DNA of 64,000 nt from Roseiarcus sp963749715 (GTDB taxonomy: Bacteria; Pseudomonadota; Alphaproteobacteria; Rhizobiales; Beijerinckiaceae): positions 124,001-188,000 of the forward strand of contig CAVVNR010000012.1 in NCBI GenBank assembly GCA_963749715.1, written 5' to 3'. The notes below the pieces were generated by a model. It was not told where the DNA came from. It saw only the letters and a program-made list of their open reading frames with translations, and made no database searches. Below, piece by piece: positions 35,592 to 45,741 of the stretch. The stretch's first letter is position 1; each line of letters begins with the position of its first letter. The position numbers and the translations under genes are program-made.

Positions 35592-37040
35592 ATGAATGCG
35601 TCGGGCGGCTTTGCCAGCGTAGAGAGGCTAAACAGGTTCAAAGCGAGCGTATCGGCCTTCGTTCGTCTCGCCGCGCTCATGGCGTTTGCGGCAGCGTTGC
35701 TCGTCGACGTCAGGCCCGCCGAAGCGCTCCCAAGCTACGCGCGTCAGACCGGGCAGCCTTGCGCGGCATGCCACACCGCTTTCCCCGAGCTCACCCCGTT
35801 CGGCCGGCGGTTTAAGATCGGCGGCTATACGCTCGGGGGCGGCGACTGGACCGGGCCGCCGGTCGCCGCGATGTACATGGCGGGCTTCACCAATACGAGG
35901 TCGCCGCAGGACAGTCCGCCGGCCCCCGGGCTGCACACCAACGACAACCTCGTCTCCCAGCAAGTCTCTGGTTTCGTGGCCGGCCAGCTCTACGGAAATC
36001 TCGGCTCGTTCATCCAGATCACCGGCAACCCGGTGCTTGGAGGCGTGATCCTCGACGCTTCCGACGTGCGCTACGCCGATACGCTCAAACTGTTCGGCAA
36101 GGACACGATCTGGGGCATCGACGCCAACAATACGCCCACTGTCGAAGACCCCTGGAACACGACGCCGTCATTCGCCTGGCCGCAGATCTCGTCGACCATC
36201 GCCCCCGCCTTTGGCCCGCCGCTCACCCACATCGAGAGCGGCTACGGTCAGATTGTCGGGGGCGCGGGCGCGTATGTTTTCTGGAACGACATGCTGTACG
36301 CCGACCTGACGTTCTACAAGGGGCTTCCGGTCGGGGCGCTGCAGGCGTTCGGAACCGGCAACTCGACGACCGACGCGTTGGCAAACGTCGCGCCCTATTG
36401 GCGCCTCGCGCTCGAGCCGCATTGGGGCGACCTTTATTGGGAGGTCGGCACGTTCGGCATGTATGGGCAGGTCACGCCGGGCCGCGTGTACGGTTTCGGC
36501 ACGGACAATTTTACTGACGTCGGCTTTGATTCGCAAATCCAATACGCAGGCGACCAATACAGCATAACGGTGAAGCTGACCGACATCATGGAATGGCAGC
36601 GGTTGAACTCGTCCTACGCCCAAGGCGTATCGTCGAACCTCAACAACACCCTCAACAGCTTCAAGGCCAACGCCACGTTCGTCTGGGACCACACCTACAG
36701 CGTCGGCGTTGGCTACTTCAACATCGCCGGGTCCGGCGACTGCAATCTCTACGGGTCCGGCAACAATGTCTTATGCTCGCCCGCCAGCATCGGCTCCTTC
36801 AACAACAGCTTCATCAGCAGTCCGAACGGCGCCGGCCTGATCCAGGACATCGCCTATCTCCCGTTCAGCCACGGCGCGCCATTTCCGTATTCCACCTGGA
36901 ACGTGCGGATCGGCCTGCAGTTCACGGAGTATCTTCACCTCTATGGCGGCACGTCCAATTTCGATGGCTCGTCCCTGGGCAATACGCATAATGCTCAGGG
37001 CAACAACTCGGTGTTCGCCTATGCGTGGTTTGCGTTCTGA
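35592..37040 (+). CDS. Outer-membrane monoheme cytochrome-porin, Cyc2-like
   Basis: A 482-residue exported protein. After a signal peptide (to about residue 45, AEA) comes LPSYARQTGQPCAACHTAFP with a single c-type heme site (Cys57, Cys60, His61), then ELTPFGRRFKIGGYTLGGG. The remaining 400 residues alternate aromatic and polar residues as in a beta-barrel and end in Phe (AYAWFAF), the outer-membrane sorting mark. An RQTG-x2-CxxCH start with FGRxFKxxGY fused to a porin is the layout of Cyc2, which passes electrons from outside Fe(II) inward. Other cytochrome-porins exist, so the Fe(II) role is inference. GGAGG is 6 bases before the ATG. Confidence 0.75.
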   Translation: MNASGGFASVERLNRFKASVSAFVRLAALMAFAAALLVDVRPAEALPSYARQTGQPCAACHTAFPELTPFGRRFKIGGYTLGGGDWTGPPVAAMYMAGFTNTRSPQDSPPAPGLHTNDNLVSQQVSGFVAGQLYGNLGSFIQITGNPVLGGVILDASDVRYADTLKLFGKDTIWGIDANNTPTVEDPWNTTPSFAWPQISSTIAPAFGPPLTHIESGYGQIVGGAGAYVFWNDMLYADLTFYKGLPVGALQAFGTGNSTTDALANVAPYWRLALEPHWGDLYWEVGTFGMYGQVTPGRVYGFGTDNFTDVGFDSQIQYAGDQYSITVKLTDIMEWQRLNSSYAQGVSSNLNNTLNSFKANATFVWDHTYSVGVGYFNIAGSGDCNLYGSGNNVLCSPASIGSFNNSFISSPNGAGLIQDIAYLPFSHGAPFPYSTWNVRIGLQFTEYLHLYGGTSNFDGSSLGNTHNAQGNNSVFAYAWFAF

Positions 37041-37153
37041 CGCGTTGTCGCTGGGGCTCGACGACGAGCCGAGCCGCGCGCGCAAGATTTGAGCGAACAA
37101 CGGCCGCTTGAGCAGCGGCGCCTGGGAAGTCGGCGCGCCGAAGGGGAGAGAAC

Positions 37154-37651
37154 ATGTCAGCGAGGCCCGGCTTCCAAAACGCTTCCCGTCATGGGCAAGC
37201 CGCGATGCGAAGGCGAGCGAGCGTCGCGGTTGTCGCGCTCATCGCGCTGGCAGCGTCAAGCCCGCAAGCTTTGGCGCTCAAAATTCCGATCGCGGCCTTT
37301 CTCAGCGGCGCGGGCGAGGTTCCTGCCAACGCCAGTCCCGCAAAGGGGGTCATGGAGGGAACGTTCGACACCGACACCAATACGCTGACTTGGACCGTCA
37401 CCTATTCGGGCCTGTCCAGCGCCCCGATCGGCGCGCATTTCCACGGCCCAGTCTCCTATCTGGGCCTGACCCCAGAGGAGAATGCGCCCATTCAGGTCGC
37501 CACGCCGGGCGCTCTCGCGAGCCCGTTCCACGGGGTCGCCAAGATCGACGAGACCCAGGCCAAGGATCTCAAAGACGGCCGATGGTATTTCAATTTGCAT
37601 TCGAAAACTTTCCCCGCCGGCGAAATTCGTGGACCCGTCATCCGCAAATGA
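37154..37651 (+). CDS. CHRD-domain secreted protein
   Basis: A 165-residue exported protein with a long leader (about 1-42, AASSPQALA) and one CHRD domain: FLSGAGEVPANASPAKGVME, TWTVTYSGLSSAPIGAHFHG and a closing GRWYFNLHSKTFPAGEIRGP. CHRD was defined in chordin; bacterial copies are common beside cytochromes and copper proteins, but no biochemical role is established. The conserved histidines of AHFHG could bind metal. GGGGAG precedes the ATG; a second ATG at 37205 would also leave a signal peptide. Confidence 0.9.
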   Translation: MSARPGFQNASRHGQAAMRRRASVAVVALIALAASSPQALALKIPIAAFLSGAGEVPANASPAKGVMEGTFDTDTNTLTWTVTYSGLSSAPIGAHFHGPVSYLGLTPEENAPIQVATPGALASPFHGVAKIDETQAKDLKDGRWYFNLHSKTFPAGEIRGPVIRK

Positions 37652-37887
37652 GGCCGGCGTCTCATTGATGGCGTCTCCGCGGCGAGCGCTGGAAGGCTGA
37701 TCTGCTGCGTGGCCGGCGCATAGCCCGCGACCATTCCGCCCCAAGCGGCGCTAAAATGCTGAGGGCCGCGCGCCTTGCGATCAGGTGGCTGACGACGATT
37801 TATCAGTTGTGGTTCTCGAATCCGCCCGAGGCTATTCTTCACCGGCGAGGTTCCGCTGGTGGGATAGCGGAGAGGAGACGCAAGGAT
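37652..37887. other. Gap between the CHRD gene and the second HiPIP gene
   Basis: An in-frame extension of the next gene to 37756 is open but encodes an unlikely leader. No TTGAT-type or TTTAGAA-type box and no strong hairpin are seen here, unlike upstream of HiPIP 1 and HiPIP 3. Confidence 0.4.
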
Positions 37888-38160
37888 ATGGCGAGCGCTC
37901 TTTATTCCGCGGAATGGTCGCGGCGCGTTCTGCTTCAAGACGCCGCATGCGTCGCAACCAGCATCGCGATGACGTCCGCTTGCGGCAAGGCATTCGCCGC
38001 GAAATCCAAGAGATCTCAGGCCGATGTCGCCTATCAGGATTTCCCGCATGGCGTCGAGCGCTGCGAAATCTGCGCGCCGTTCCTCCCGCCTGACCAATGC
38101 AGGACGGTTGTGGGCCCGGTCAGCAGGCAGGGTTGGTGCAAGCTGTACGCGGGAGCGTGA
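37888..38160 (+). CDS. High-potential iron-sulfur protein (HiPIP) 2, divergent
   Basis: A 90-residue protein with an atypical leader (EWSRRVLLQDAACVATSIAM) and a HiPIP core. The four cluster cysteines keep the spacing C-x2-C-x8-C-x12-C (RCEICAPFLPPDQC, then GPVSRQGWCKLY). It differs from the other two in having ICAPFLPP where they have GCNxFVAP and a shorter, more basic C-terminus, so its partner or potential may differ. The leader keeps a double arginine, so Tat export is likely. Confidence 0.82.
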   Translation: MASALYSAEWSRRVLLQDAACVATSIAMTSACGKAFAAKSKRSQADVAYQDFPHGVERCEICAPFLPPDQCRTVVGPVSRQGWCKLYAGA

Positions 38161-38241
38161 GCGCGGTCCGCGGCGAATAGAGAGGCGGCCTGAAGTTTTA
38201 ACCAGTTTGATCGCCGGGCTTTTGGCGCTCAGCACACGGAC

Positions 38242-39679
38242 TTGAATGATATGCCGACCAACGGCGAACGGCGCGGGATAACATCATCGACACGGGCCTT
38301 TGTCGGCGCGGGCAGGCGTGGAATGGCGATCGTGCTCTTTGCGGCGCCGATCGGACTTTGCTCTCCAGCTCCAGCCTCGGCCGGGGACGCGGCGCGGACC
38401 GTGTCGATGGACCGTATCGAGGATGTCCCCTCGACCAAGGTCGACCCATTTCCCGAATTCGACAATTTCGCCTGGCGCGCCTTCGTCGCGCTCAGTTGGC
38501 CGGCCCTCACCGACCCCGCGCACCGCGGCCTCCCCGACCCCGCCAAGAACTCTTGGCGATTCCGGCCCGCGCGTGTGGGAGACCTTCAAGGCCCGCTACG
38601 AGCTGTTTCAGGCGGGACCGGGGAGCCTCCCCGTCGCGCCTCAACCCTGGGCGACCTATGAAGCGCTGAACCCCTGCGGAGCGAATGTCGACCGCCGAGC
38701 CAAGACGCTCGCTTCCTTCGATCCGTTCATGGATTTCAATCAGGCGGCCTTTCTTCCCGGCGAAGCCGCCAATCCGCTGGTGGCGCAGAACCGCACCTAT
38801 GCGCGTTACGAAGTGCGCATCAACGAGCCCGAATACTCGGCGCTCGCGTCGAGCGGTTGGAGTGAGGGCGAGAACTTGCCCGACGTGGCCCATCCCGCCC
38901 ATCTTCCCGCCGGTTCGATCGCCGTCAAGGCGGCGTGGCGCCTGCTCACCGCGGCGGACCCGCCGGCGATCCGCGCGCGCTATTACGTGGTTGAGAACGC
39001 CGAGGTCGTCGACGTCGCCAGGACGCTCGCCGCCGGGCGCACCGTCTGCTCGAAGAGCGACGTCGCGCTGGTCGGCCTACATATCGTCGTCAAGACGAAG
39101 TACCGGCCGCAGGGGCTGTGGAGCACCTTCGAGCACGTCGACAACGTGCCGCCGGCCGGCGCGGGCGAAGCGCGCGAGCCGGACGCCAGGGACGCGGGCG
39201 CGCCCTATTCCTTTTTCGACGCCTCGAAACCGGAGCTCGGCCTTTGGCCGCCATTCGGGTCGCCCGCCACGCTCCCGGTCAGCCTGCAGAATCCGCCCAA
39301 GATCGACCCTGCGCCGATGCAAGTCGTGCGCCGGCATCCGATCCACGCCTCGACCATGGCGATGAACCGGGCCTATTGGGCGCTGCCGGGAATCAAGGGG
39401 ACCGTCTGGGAGCACTACATGCTGGTCGCCAGCCAATGGCCGACCGTGACCCATCCCGCCGACCCGCAAAATGACGGCGCATTTTTCCCCGGGCCGCCGC
39501 CGCCGCCCGATGCGCCGCGGGAGAATTATCAGGCGGCGGACGCGCCCAAGGAAAACCTGGTCAACACGACGATCGAGACATACCTGCAAGACCCTCCATC
39601 AAGCTGCATGTCTTGCCACCAAGCTGTTTCCAACGCGCTGGGACGCGATTTTGTCGGCATTCTCGGCGGCTTTCGATGA
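38242..39679 (+). CDS. Periplasmic monoheme cytochrome c family protein, frameshifted
   Basis: A protein of about 478 residues with a signal peptide ending near APASA, a long region of unknown fold (DEFDNFAWRAF-type start: PFPEFDNFAWRAFVALSWPA; later HASTMAMNRAYWALPGIKGT) and one c-type heme motif close to the C-terminus (PPSSCMSCHQAVSNALGRDF). One extra base near 38550 splits the frame: the first part ends at GLPDPAK and the second resumes LGDSGPRVWETFKARYELFQ. The start is uncertain (TTG 38242 or ATG 38251). Such proteins are found in Bradyrhizobium relatives; the partner is unknown. Its position suggests it exchanges electrons with the HiPIPs. Confidence 0.75.
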
Positions 39680-39692
39680 TGAGATGCGTCGT

Positions 39693-40013
39693 TCACTGGG
39701 CGTGCGAGACGAGCTTTGCGTCAAGAATGACGTATTTTCCGCCGTCGAGCGCGAAGTCGATCGTGTCGCCCGGGCGCAGGTTACGGCTCACTTCGGGCGC
39801 GCGAACGCGAAACATCATCTCCATCGCCGGCATGCAGCCGAAGATGTCGTTGTGGGCGATCGTCAGCCAGCCGGTTCCAGGCTCTACCGCCTTGACGAGG
39901 CCGCTACCATAAAAGACGCCGTCGGCCCCGGTCTCCTGAACCTCTGCGGCGTCGCTCGAGGCCAGCGCGCAAGCAATCAAGGGGAGCGCAAGCCTCAGCT
40001 TGGCGAATTGCAT
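39693..40013 (-). CDS. CusF-like periplasmic copper-binding protein
   Basis: A 106-residue protein: signal peptide (about 1-22, SSDAA) then a small OB-like barrel of the CusF_Ec family. The metal ligands are visible in LTIAHNDIFGCMPAMEMMFR: His, then the Met-x-Met pair. LRPGDTIDFALDGGKYVILD closes the barrel. CusF carries Cu(I) to efflux pumps, and related proteins deliver copper to cytochromes. It is divergent from HiPIP 3, sharing the region with the Irr box, and is convergent with the cytochrome gene. Confidence 0.88.
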   Translation of the reverse strand: MQFAKLRLALPLIACALASSDAAEVQETGADGVFYGSGLVKAVEPGTGWLTIAHNDIFGCMPAMEMMFRVRAPEVSRNLRPGDTIDFALDGGKYVILDAKLVSHAQ

Positions 40014-40132
40014 TTTCGCCTCCTCCTCGTACTTCAGCGGCCAGTATATGGCGCGGCGGCGCGGTCAAGACAAGCGCCAGGCGACCTTTCCATGCGCCGA
40101 ATGGCCGCAGCAGCGGCGATTGACTGCGCGCC

Positions 40133-40153
40133 GATTTAGAATCATTCTAAATC
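40133..40153. promoter_or_regulatory. Irr box (iron control element)
   Basis: TTTAGAATCATTCTAAA at 40135-40151 matches TTTAGAA-N3-TTCTAAA exactly and is the centre of a 21-base perfect palindrome. This is the site of Irr, the heme-dependent iron regulator of Rhizobiales. It lies 72 bases before HiPIP 3 and 120 bases from the divergent CusF-like start, so it could serve either. Irr acts as activator or repressor depending on position. Confidence 0.85.
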
Positions 40154-40225
40154 TCATGGAGCGCCGATCCTCGCGCTCGAGGATCGGCCGTTTCCCTTGT
40201 TTCCACTCGCTCAATGAGGCCGCCC

Positions 40226-40489
40226 ATGCGTGAGACTTGTAGTAATTACGATGTCAGCCGCCGCTCCGTCCTCCTGGCCGCGGCGGGCGCCGCGCCTCTC
40301 CTGGCGCTGACCGGCGGCAAAGCGGAGGCGAAACTGGCAATGACCGCGGTCAAGTATCAGGCGGATCCGAAAGACGGCAAGCAGTGCGACGGCTGCAATT
40401 TCTTTGTCGCCCCGAACTCGTGCAAGATGGTCGATGGCGATATCGCCCCGACCGGCTGGTGCTCGCTCTGGGTGAAGAAGCCCGCCTGA
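40226..40489 (+). CDS. High-potential iron-sulfur protein (HiPIP) 3
   Basis: An 87-residue periplasmic electron carrier closely similar to HiPIP 1: Tat-type leader SRRSVLLAAAGAAPLLALTG, and KQCDGCNFFVAPNSCKMVDG with GWCSLWV, the same C-x2-C-x8-C-x12-C spacing. GAGG stands 6 bases before the ATG at 40226; an in-frame ATG at 40214 lacks such a site. The Irr box upstream indicates control by iron or heme status. HiPIP 1 and HiPIP 3 look like paralogues under different regulators. Confidence 0.94.
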   Translation: MRETCSNYDVSRRSVLLAAAGAAPLLALTGGKAEAKLAMTAVKYQADPKDGKQCDGCNFFVAPNSCKMVDGDIAPTGWCSLWVKKPA

Positions 40490-40525
40490 GGAAACCGTCA
40501 GCCGCGGCGGGGGGGACAATACGCC

Positions 40526-40929
40526 TCACCCGCGGCGGCTGAGCCGCGCCTCGGCTTCGACTTCCACCTTCATTTCCGGCTTCAACAGCGCCGTGACGAC
40601 GACGATCGTCGCTGCGGGTCGGATTGCGCCGAAGACTTCGCCCTGCACCCTCAACACTGGCTCGCAATCGGCGGCGTCGGTGACGAACGTGCGCAATCGG
40701 ACGATGTCGGCGAGTTCGCCGCCTGCTTCCTTCATCGCCTGGGCGAAGGTTGCGTAGATGTTGCGGGTCTGCTCGGCGACGTCCTCGGGCATCGCCATCT
40801 TCGCATAGTCGTATCCCGTCGTGCCGGCGATGAGGACCTCGTCGCCGCGAACAAGCGCCCGCGAGTAGCCGTAGGCCATCTCGAACGGCGAGCCTGACGA
40901 AACGAGGATGCGGTCGGCGTGCCTTTCCG

Positions 40930-40933
<4 letters not shown>
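40526..40933 (-). CDS. RidA family protein
   Basis: A 135-residue protein of the RidA/YjgF/UK114 family, trimeric enzymes that hydrolyse reactive enamine/imine intermediates. Visible marks are GYSRALVRGDEVLIAGTTGY, QTRNIYATFAQAMKEAGGEL and the conserved C-terminal strand RPAATIVVVTALLKPEMKVE, where the usual Arg of RPARTxV is replaced by Ala. The GTG start at 40933 overlaps the stop of pccA (GTGA), so it is coupled to the carboxylase gene. Confidence 0.9.
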
Positions 40934-42933
<2,000 letters not shown>

Positions 42934-43174
42934 CGGCGCCCCCGCAAGGAAGACCGGAGTCTTCCCTCAAGGTCCGTTTCTATTGGAACCTCGGTAGCGC
43001 GTAAACAACGGCGACCCGCCGGCGGCCTGCGGTTCAGCATCGGCGGCGCGGCGGCAAGCGCGGCCCCCGTCTTGGCGCCTCAGAGCAGCGTCCACAGGCA
43101 AAGCCCGGGCGCGCGAACGCCCGTCGGGATTCTCGGCCGCCGACCGGATGGACGACGGCGCCGCGGGGGCGCTT

Positions 43175-43435
43175 TCAATCGCAAACTTCGATCCGCTGCC
43201 AGGCGCTCTTGATGCGGGCGCGGGTGAAGTAGCAGCCATAAGCCGGCTTCAGGATGGGCCAAGCGAACGGCGGTCCCGGCCAAGGAATTCCGCTGATGCC
43301 GAAATGGCCCGGGCCGACGATCCAGGCGACCGGATTCGGCGGGTAGCCGAACGTTTGCGCCTTGGCGGCGCCCGGCGGCGAAAAGACGCCGAGCGAGAGA
43401 AGCGCGGCCGCGAGCAAGGCTGTCGCTTTTGTCAT
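43175..43435 (-). CDS. Small secreted hypothetical protein
   Basis: An 86-residue protein with a clear signal peptide (MTKATALLAAALLSLGVFSP, cut near AKA) and a short mature part rich in Pro, Gly and aromatic residues (FGYPPNPVAWIVGPGHFGIS). It ends IEVCD and has two cysteines that could pair. No known domain is recognised. It stands between the two carboxylase genes on the same strand. Confidence 0.6.
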   Translation of the reverse strand: MTKATALLAAALLSLGVFSPPGAAKAQTFGYPPNPVAWIVGPGHFGISGIPWPGPPFAWPILKPAYGCYFTRARIKSAWQRIEVCD

Positions 43436-43571
43436 GGGGGAGAGACTCTCGTCGATTTGCGGTCAGCCGCTTGAAGCGCGCGCCACATGCGGCCGCCCTG
43501 CTCTACCCGATAACCCGCGCAACCGGCGGCCGCAAGGCGTACCGTCGGCCGCGATCGGTTGGGCGGCGACG

Positions 43572-44015
43572 CTACCCGGCCGTTGCGGCCGGAAACGCCT
43601 CGCTCACGCTCGGCCAGCCGCCCGAGGCGCGCGCCCGGACCGCGTCGAGAAACCATTGCGGCGCTCTGCGCGCCTCCGCCAGCACGTTGACCAGCGCGGC
43701 CAGGGCCTCGACGGATTTGCATTCGTCAACCCGCGACAGGAGCCAGGAGGCTCGCTCTTCGCTGACCACTCCCGCAGGCTCGGCCTGCCAGACGACGTGA
43801 CGGGCGATCATCTCGACGAAGAGCTCTTTCCATTCCGGCGCATTGTCCATATCCGCTCGGGCGACGGCGAACAGTTCATCCGCCTCTTCGCGCGTGACCT
43901 CGCCGCCGGCGAACACTTCCCGTCTCAACCACGCGACGTCTTGAGCGGTGACCCGCCGGCCGAGGATCATCGCGCTGATGATCGTCCGGCTCCTGTCGAT
44001 CACGAAACCCATCAT
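43572..44015 (-). CDS. Hypothetical helical acidic protein
   Basis: A 147-residue soluble protein from the ATG at 44015 (MMGFVIDRSRTIISAMILGR). It is predicted mostly helical, with regular segments such as TREEADELFAVARADMDNAP and SEERASWLLSRVDECKSVEA that recall TerB-like or EF-hand-like helical repeats without a loop for calcium. The frame is open to 44222, but the upstream residues look non-coding. I do not recognise a family with confidence. Confidence 0.55.
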   Translation of the reverse strand: MMGFVIDRSRTIISAMILGRRVTAQDVAWLRREVFAGGEVTREEADELFAVARADMDNAPEWKELFVEMIARHVVWQAEPAGVVSEERASWLLSRVDECKSVEALAALVNVLAEARRAPQWFLDAVRARASGGWPSVSEAFPAATAG

Positions 44016-44300
44016 ACGCACCTGCTCGACGCTCGATCGATCGGCGCCGGCGGGCGATTCCGATCTCGGCGGGGAACCTGCGCTCCAATATTTTCCGGCG
44101 GGTGAATCCCGCCATAACGTAATGAAAAGCGTCACGGCACAGTTAAGCGTCAGGAAAGCGGCATGGTAACGCGAAGATGAAAGCCATGTTAACGAACGAG
44201 AAAGAATAGTCGGCCGGTTCACGCCGATGTCATTGGACGGACGCCACGAGGCGATTTAGCCTGCGCCAGGTTTGGAAACGCACGATCTGGAGATTCGTTC

Positions 44301-44795
44301 ATGAAAACCGCGCTTTCCGCGATCGCCGTGGCGGCCGTTCTCGCTCTTGCGCCGCTCGCCGCCGGAACCTACGCCGTCGCCGACGACACCGCACAGCAGC
44401 ACAGTCGTTTCAGCGCCGAGGACCGGGCCGCCTTCCTCGACGCGCGCATCGCCGCGCTCAAAGCCGGCCTCGAACTCAACGCCGACCAGGAGAAGAACTG
44501 GCCGCCGCTCGAATCCGCGATGCGCGATATCGCCAGGGAGCGGGCTGAGCGGATGGCCGCGTGGCGGGAGAAAAGCGCCGACGGTCGCGACCAGCCCGGC
44601 GACCTCAACCCCATCGAGCGCCTCGGCCGCGCCTCGGAGCGGCTGAACGCCCAGGCCGCGGGGTTGCAGAAACTCGCGGCCGCCGCCAAGCCGCTCTACG
44701 ACAGTCTCGACGACAGCCAGAAGCGCCGCTTCGCCATGCTTTTCGCCCCCTCGTCGGGCCGCGGCCATTGGCGGCATTGGCGCCGCGAGGGATGA
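44301..44795 (+). CDS. Spy/CpxP-like (LTXXQ-motif) periplasmic protein
   Basis: A 164-residue exported protein: signal peptide (about 1-27, AVADD start of mature part) then a long helical hairpin rich in Glu, Arg and Ala. The motif LELNADQEKNWPPLESAMRD and later LYDSLDDSQKRRFAMLFAPS are the two LTxxQ-like motifs of the Spy/CpxP family, which are chaperones or sensors of envelope stress. The C-terminus is His/Arg rich (GHWRHWRREG). It is a single gene followed by a strong hairpin. Confidence 0.85.
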   Translation: MKTALSAIAVAAVLALAPLAAGTYAVADDTAQQHSRFSAEDRAAFLDARIAALKAGLELNADQEKNWPPLESAMRDIARERAERMAAWREKSADGRDQPGDLNPIERLGRASERLNAQAAGLQKLAAAAKPLYDSLDDSQKRRFAMLFAPSSGRGHWRHWRREG

Positions 44796-44811
44796 ACGCG
44801 GCGCGCAAAGG

Positions 44812-44834
44812 CGCGAGGCGTTCGTCGCCTCGCG
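44812..44834 (+). terminator. Hairpin after the Spy-like gene
   Basis: CGCGAGGCG (44812-44820) pairs with CGCCTCGCG (44826-44834) around TTCGT, 17 bases after the stop. No T-run follows, so it is a candidate terminator or an mRNA-stabilising hairpin. Confidence 0.5.
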
Positions 44835-44900
44835 ATGTCGCCGCCTCAAAAGAGCGTTTGTGGCGGGCCACGACCAACTGTGTAACAATCGGCCGCTGAA

Positions 44901-44919
44901 GGCCCCCGGACCGGGGGCC
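44901..44919 (+). promoter_or_regulatory. GC hairpin just before the small basic gene
   Basis: GGCCCCCGG and CCGGGGGCC are inverted around a single A, 7 bases before the ribosome site AAGGAGG of the next gene. If transcribed, the stem would end close to the ribosome site and could affect translation. It could also be a terminator of upstream transcription. Confidence 0.4.
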
Positions 44920-44936
44920 GGAAAAGGAGGCCATCG

Positions 44937-45074
44937 ATGGCGAAGGGTCAGCTCAGAGGCAACAAGGAGGCCAAGAAGCCAAAGTCGGACAAGCCGAAGG
45001 GCTCGGTGTCCGAATACAAGAAGTCGCAGGGCCCGACGGGCCAGGCCATGAATCCGCCCGGGAAGAAATCCTGA
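44937..45074 (+). CDS. Small basic lysine-rich protein
   Basis: A 45-residue protein (MAKGQLRGNKEAKKPKSDKP at the start, NPPGKKS at the end). GGAGG stands 6 bases before the ATG. Nearly a quarter of the residues are lysine and there is no hydrophobic segment, so it is probably disordered and binds nucleic acid or ribosomes. Short proteins beginning MAKGQxRxNKExKKPK occur in other Rhizobiales, as far as I recall, so it is likely real. The 262-base gap after it (45075-45336) contains nothing I recognise. Confidence 0.65.
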   Translation: MAKGQLRGNKEAKKPKSDKPKGSVSEYKKSQGPTGQAMNPPGKKS

Positions 45075-45336
45075 ACGGAGCGCTGCTGGGCCCGGGGACC
45101 CGTCGCGCTGACCCCGGGACGGGCGATTGGAGATCGATCACTTGTCCAAGCGAAGGGGTTTGCGTCGGTTCGTCGGAACCGTCTGCCACTGATCGAAACG
45201 GCGCCGCGGCCGGTTTTCCGCCGTGCCACGCTGCTGCGGCGATAGCCCCGTTTTACTGATCACATGGCGACGCCAATGCGCCGTTGCAATCCCGCTCCGC
45301 GCATGCTCCACTATGGCTTCATTATGGAGCACCCTT

Positions 45337-45558
45337 ATGGATCTTTCGATCAAGGGCGTCCCGGAAGAACAGGCAAAACGCCTACGCGAGCGAGCCAAAG
45401 CCAACCATCGGTCACTGCAGGGGGAATTGAGGGCGCTGATTGACGAGGCGTCTGGCGCGGCCGCGACACGGCTCAGCATCGACGAAATTGTCGCGAAAGT
45501 GAGCAATCTCGGCCTGACGCGTCGGGATGACGCGGCGCGGCTGATCCGCGACGGTTGA
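45337..45558 (+). CDS. FitA/VapB-type antitoxin
   Basis: A 73-residue ribbon-helix-helix protein: strand MDLSIKGVPEEQAKRLRERA, helices KANHRSLQGELRALIDEAS and a C-terminal toxin-binding tail. GGAG is 7 bases before the ATG. The remnant of a VapC toxin overlaps its stop codon. The antitoxin is intact and may now act alone as a repressor. Confidence 0.85.
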   Translation: MDLSIKGVPEEQAKRLRERAKANHRSLQGELRALIDEASGAAATRLSIDEIVAKVSNLGLTRRDDAARLIRDG

Positions 45559-45709
45559 ACTGCATGAGGCGATCGTCCTCGCTGAACGAACGCGATTGTC
45601 GCTTTATGACGCAAGTTACCTTTGGCTTGCAAGCACCCTCGGCGCCGAGCTCGTCACCCTTGATGACAAGCTCGCCCGCGTGGAGCGAGGCCTACGAAGC
45701 GACTGGTGA
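45557..45709 (+). pseudogene. Truncated VapC toxin (C-terminal part)
   Basis: In a frame overlapping the antitoxin stop, about 50 residues encode ELHEAIVLAERTRLSLYDAS, YLWLASTLGAELVTLDDKLA and end RSDW. This is the second half of a PIN domain, with the LSLYDASYLWLA and LVTLDDKL motifs that hold the later acidic residues. The first 80 residues, with the first catalytic aspartate and the Glu, are missing. The toxin is therefore dead unless the sequence is misassembled. Confidence 0.82.
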
Positions 45710-45741
45710 CGCTTGGGCGCCGTCAGCCCGCGCAAGCGGTC

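Noticed and set aside
40490..40550. Terminator between HiPIP 3 and ridA
   Set aside because: AGCCGCGGCGGG and CCCGCGGCGGCT pair only imperfectly, no T-run follows, and the right arm lies in the ridA coding end.
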